The position numbers and the translations under genes are program-made. Below the pieces are notes generated by a model that had not been told where the DNA came from, made no database searches, and worked only from the letters and a program-made list of their open reading frames with translations. A DNA stretch of 64,000 bases, taken from Chryseobacterium indicum (lineage in GTDB: Bacteria > Bacteroidota > Bacteroidia > Flavobacteriales > Weeksellaceae). How positions within the stretch are numbered: position 1 is the stretch's first letter; every line of letters starts with the position of its first letter. Of the stretch, positions 62,232 to 64,000 are shown piece by piece. The stretch is taken from contig NZ_JACSGT010000001.1 in the NCBI RefSeq assembly GCF_021504595.1, positions 1,674,001-1,738,000 on the forward strand. The letters are read 5' to 3'.

Positions 62232-63444
62232 TAGTACATGACAAAAGTTTCAAAATATTGAAAATCAACAAGATAAAATGTTTAATATTTGTTTAAATGA
62301 CTGATATTTAGTAAATTAGAAGATGTTTCTCAGGCATTCAACTAAGTATACCAATACCAGTCAAGATTATAAAATTATAGAATTAGATTCAGTTTTAGAG
62401 CATAATTTTGAAACAAAAATCAATAAAGCCCGATTGAAATTTATTTCACTTTTGATTTTAGCTTTATGTAAAGTAAAAACAGTTAATTATCTGTCTTTGG
62501 CTAATGCTTTTGACAGTAATGCCACAGCGGAAAGTTCCTTCCGGAGAATACAAAGGTTTATGGCAAATTTTGATTTGCCCATGAAGTTGATTTCCGGTTT
62601 TATATTTAATATTTTGCCTGAAAAGGAAAATCTGGTTTTGGTGCTGGATCGTACTAACTGGAAGTTTGGAAGTTCCAATATCAATATCCTGATGCTTGGA
62701 ATCTGCTATAAAAATATTGCTATTCCAATCATGTTCAGAACATTAGATAAAAGAGGTAATTCTGATACCACAGAAAGAATAGAATTAATAAGACAGTTCA
62801 TCACCTGGTTTGGCAGGGATTGTATTAATTGCTTACTGGCGGACAGAGAATTTGTAGGGCATCACTGGCTGGAGTTTTTAAACAAAAACAACATAAGGTA
62901 TTATATTCGGCTAAGGAAAAACTTCAAGGTATTTTGCTTTGATAGAAATCAGGAAAAACCTGTGTTTTGGCTGTTTAACAAATTAAAGAAAGGCGAGTTT
63001 TATCATCATCCGAAAATAGTGAAAATCAACGATGTTCTATGCTATGTATCTGGTGTGAAGGGGTTTGACAAAGAGGGTAAATTAGATACTTTAATTCTGG
63101 TTTCCTTTAATAAACCAGAAGAATCTTGGGAGTATTATAAAAAAAGATGGCAGATAGAAACTCTTTTTAAAGCTTTTAAAAGCAGCGGATTTAATATTGA
63201 AAGCACACATGTGACTGACCAGAAGAGATTAGAAAAATTATTTATGATCGTAATGATAGCCTTAGTTTGGTGTTACAAGATTGGTGATTTTGTAGATCAG
63301 AATATTAAAGCCATAAAAATAAAAAAACACCAAAGAAAAGCCTTAAGTGTTTTTAAATATGGGTTAAATCATCTCAACAACATACTTATGAATAGGTTAA
63401 ATAAAATGAATATCAATGTATTACAATTTTTGTCATGTACTTAG
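62232..63444 (+). mobile_element. Complete IS4-type insertion sequence, 1,213 bp
   Basis: Bounded by an 11-base direct duplication CAGATATATTT. Ends are imperfect inverted repeats sharing AGTACATGACAAAA (left TAGTACATGACAAAAG, right reading inward CTAAGTACATGACAAAA). The single transposase ORF ends at the last base of the element, its TAG stop forming part of the terminal repeat. Sits between a GH30 gene (stop 14 bases to its right) and GH3. Confidence 0.9.
62323..63444 (+). CDS. IS4-type DDE transposase
   Basis: 373 residues. Catalytic D109 (LVLDRTNW), D174 (LLADREFVG) and E279, with the complete Y-(2)-R-(3)-E-(6)-K signature (Y272, R275, E279, K286). No frameshift or stop; likely active. 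Reads opposite to the surrounding hydrolase genes, so it does not extend them. Confidence 0.95.
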   Translation: MFLRHSTKYTNTSQDYKIIELDSVLEHNFETKINKARLKFISLLILALCKVKTVNYLSLANAFDSNATAESSFRRIQRFMANFDLPMKLISGFIFNILPEKENLVLVLDRTNWKFGSSNINILMLGICYKNIAIPIMFRTLDKRGNSDTTERIELIRQFITWFGRDCINCLLADREFVGHHWLEFLNKNNIRYYIRLRKNFKVFCFDRNQEKPVFWLFNKLKKGEFYHHPKIVKINDVLCYVSGVKGFDKEGKLDTLILVSFNKPEESWEYYKKRWQIETLFKAFKSSGFNIESTHVTDQKRLEKLFMIVMIALVWCYKIGDFVDQNIKAIKIKKHQRKALSVFKYGLNHLNNILMNRLNKMNINVLQFLSCT

Positions 63445-63455
63445 CAGATATATTT
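63445..63455. repeat. Target-site duplication, right copy
   Basis: CAGATATATTT, right after the IS end; four bases before the stop codon of the adjacent GH30 gene. Confidence 0.85.
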
Positions 63456-63458
63456 ATC

Positions 63459-64000
63459 TTAAAAAATATAAGTCGCTGTAGAAATTCCCGGCATAGTTAC
63501 CGAAGCTGTCTTCTGATTATATTTTATGTTAAATGCCTTATCTGATGAATTGCTGTTCTGCACAATTAAGACTGTCTTTCCTGCCGGAGTTTTAAAAGCC
63601 ACCGTTGAAAGATTGTCTGCTTGCGTTGAAGCAATTCTCTGTGAGTTTACCGGAACAAATTTGGAAGCGTGGGCAATAATGTAGTATGCTACATTTTTTT
63701 CGTAGCCTGCACTTCCGTTTATCGTAATTGCTCCTTTACATTGGGTACATCCTCCCGGAGTGTGTGGCCCGAATGAAGCATCATTGGCTACATTCCATTC
63801 CAAAGCATTTTTGCTCCAGTTTCTCATGGAACCTATGATAACATTTTTCATGTGCCAGTCCAGATCTCCTGAAAAAGCACCTGTAGAACTCGTCCACTGT
63901 TCTGTAAAATAGACGTTTTTATTGGGGAATAGATTATGTACTGTTCCCAAAGCAGAAATATCTCCTGCATACAAATGGAAAGCCGATCCGTCTACGTAAG
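63459..64000 (-). CDS. GH30-family glycoside hydrolase, C-terminal part (runs off window)
   Basis: The last about 180 residues of a second GH30 enzyme, open in frame to the window edge. It has YVDGSAFHLYAGDIS and the nucleophile Glu in NVYFTEQWTSS, HMKNVIIGSMRNWSKNALEWN, and the C-terminal beta domain (KTVLIVQNSNSSDKAF). Paralogue of the GH30 at the other end of the cluster. The IS is inserted just after its stop codon, so the protein is intact but transcription into the following genes could be affected. Confidence 0.9.
   Translation of the reverse strand, partial: YVDGSAFHLYAGDISALGTVHNLFPNKNVYFTEQWTSSTGAFSGDLDWHMKNVIIGSMRNWSKNALEWNVANDASFGPHTPGGCTQCKGAITINGSAGYEKNVAYYIIAHASKFVPVNSQRIASTQADNLSTVAFKTPAGKTVLIVQNSNSSDKAFNIKYNQKTASVTMPGISTATYIF

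Noticed and set aside
1..64000. CRISPR arrays, tRNA or rRNA genes
   Set aside because: No regularly spaced repeats and no cloverleaf or rRNA-like sequence were seen; all repeated units found are dispersed or only twofold.

Overview
The window looks like a chromosome segment of a Flavobacteriia member close to Chryseobacterium (Weeksellaceae). Points in favour: AT-rich DNA with little Shine-Dalgarno signal; promoter elements of the Bacteroidetes TAnnTTTG type, often only a few bases from the start codon; type IX secretion C-terminal sorting domains; a YbdL-like aminotransferase, a Flavobacterium-type proton pyrophosphatase, an acyl-ACP desaturase, and an S9 glutamyl-endopeptidase-like peptidase. 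Genus assignment is an inference. No rRNA, tRNA or CRISPR array was seen.

Layout. 1-6.3 kb: end of an M28 peptidase lipoprotein, an aminotransferase, then two pyrophosphatases: a membrane proton-pumping PPase carrying a C-terminal OmpA-like domain, and a soluble PPase. 6.3-14.2 kb: a membrane protein, an overlapping pair (tail-fibre-like surface protein plus T9SS subtilisin-like protease), then a leftward run of FemAB-like protein, RadC, L,D-transpeptidase-like lipoprotein, ABC ATPase and bile-acid-symporter-like transporter. 14.3-18.7 kb: pyruvate dehydrogenase E2 and E1-alpha, a PAP2-like protein, a BlaI-type repressor and a glycine-rich RRM protein. 19-23.5 kb: a copper module, with a small regulator made of an HMA-like domain joined to an AraC helix-turn-helix domain, followed by a Cu+ P-type ATPase with four Cys-rich metal-binding repeats. 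23.7-32 kb: DUF72, polysaccharide deacetylase, YggS, two unknown proteins, a sigma-54 type response regulator without a DNA-binding domain, and a MATE transporter. 32.3-45.4 kb: GNAT, two Crp/Fnr-like regulators, a decayed paralogue beside its intact copy, S9 peptidase, DoxX, Era, a sugar kinase/LacI pair, a Gdx/SugE-type SMR transporter, a methyltransferase/methionine aminopeptidase pair and a HAD-like protein. 45.5-56.9 kb: acyl-ACP desaturase, GpmI, an SUI1-like factor, a decayed di-haem cytochrome c peroxidase, a nucleoside phosphorylase, a YadA-head-repeat protein, an LEA-like protein, FabI, and a lipoprotein/SUKH pair. 57-64 kb: a leftward glycoside hydrolase cluster (GH30, GH16, GH3, second GH30 running off the window) predicted to attack beta-1,3/1,6-glucan, interrupted by a complete IS4-type insertion sequence with target duplications.

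The intergenic DNA is rich in short dispersed elements. The most notable has two copies (about 4.9 and 32.2 kb) that share both flanks but have unrelated long hairpins between them; one flank-flank base pair changes in a compensatory way. Others are TGTCATTC..GAATGACA hairpins, elements of about 165-215 bp with inverted ends, and GCTCC..GGAGC repeats. Strongest candidates for follow-up are that variable-stem element, the pyrophosphatase-OmpA fusion, the HMA-AraC regulator, and the DNA-binding-less sigma-54 activator.
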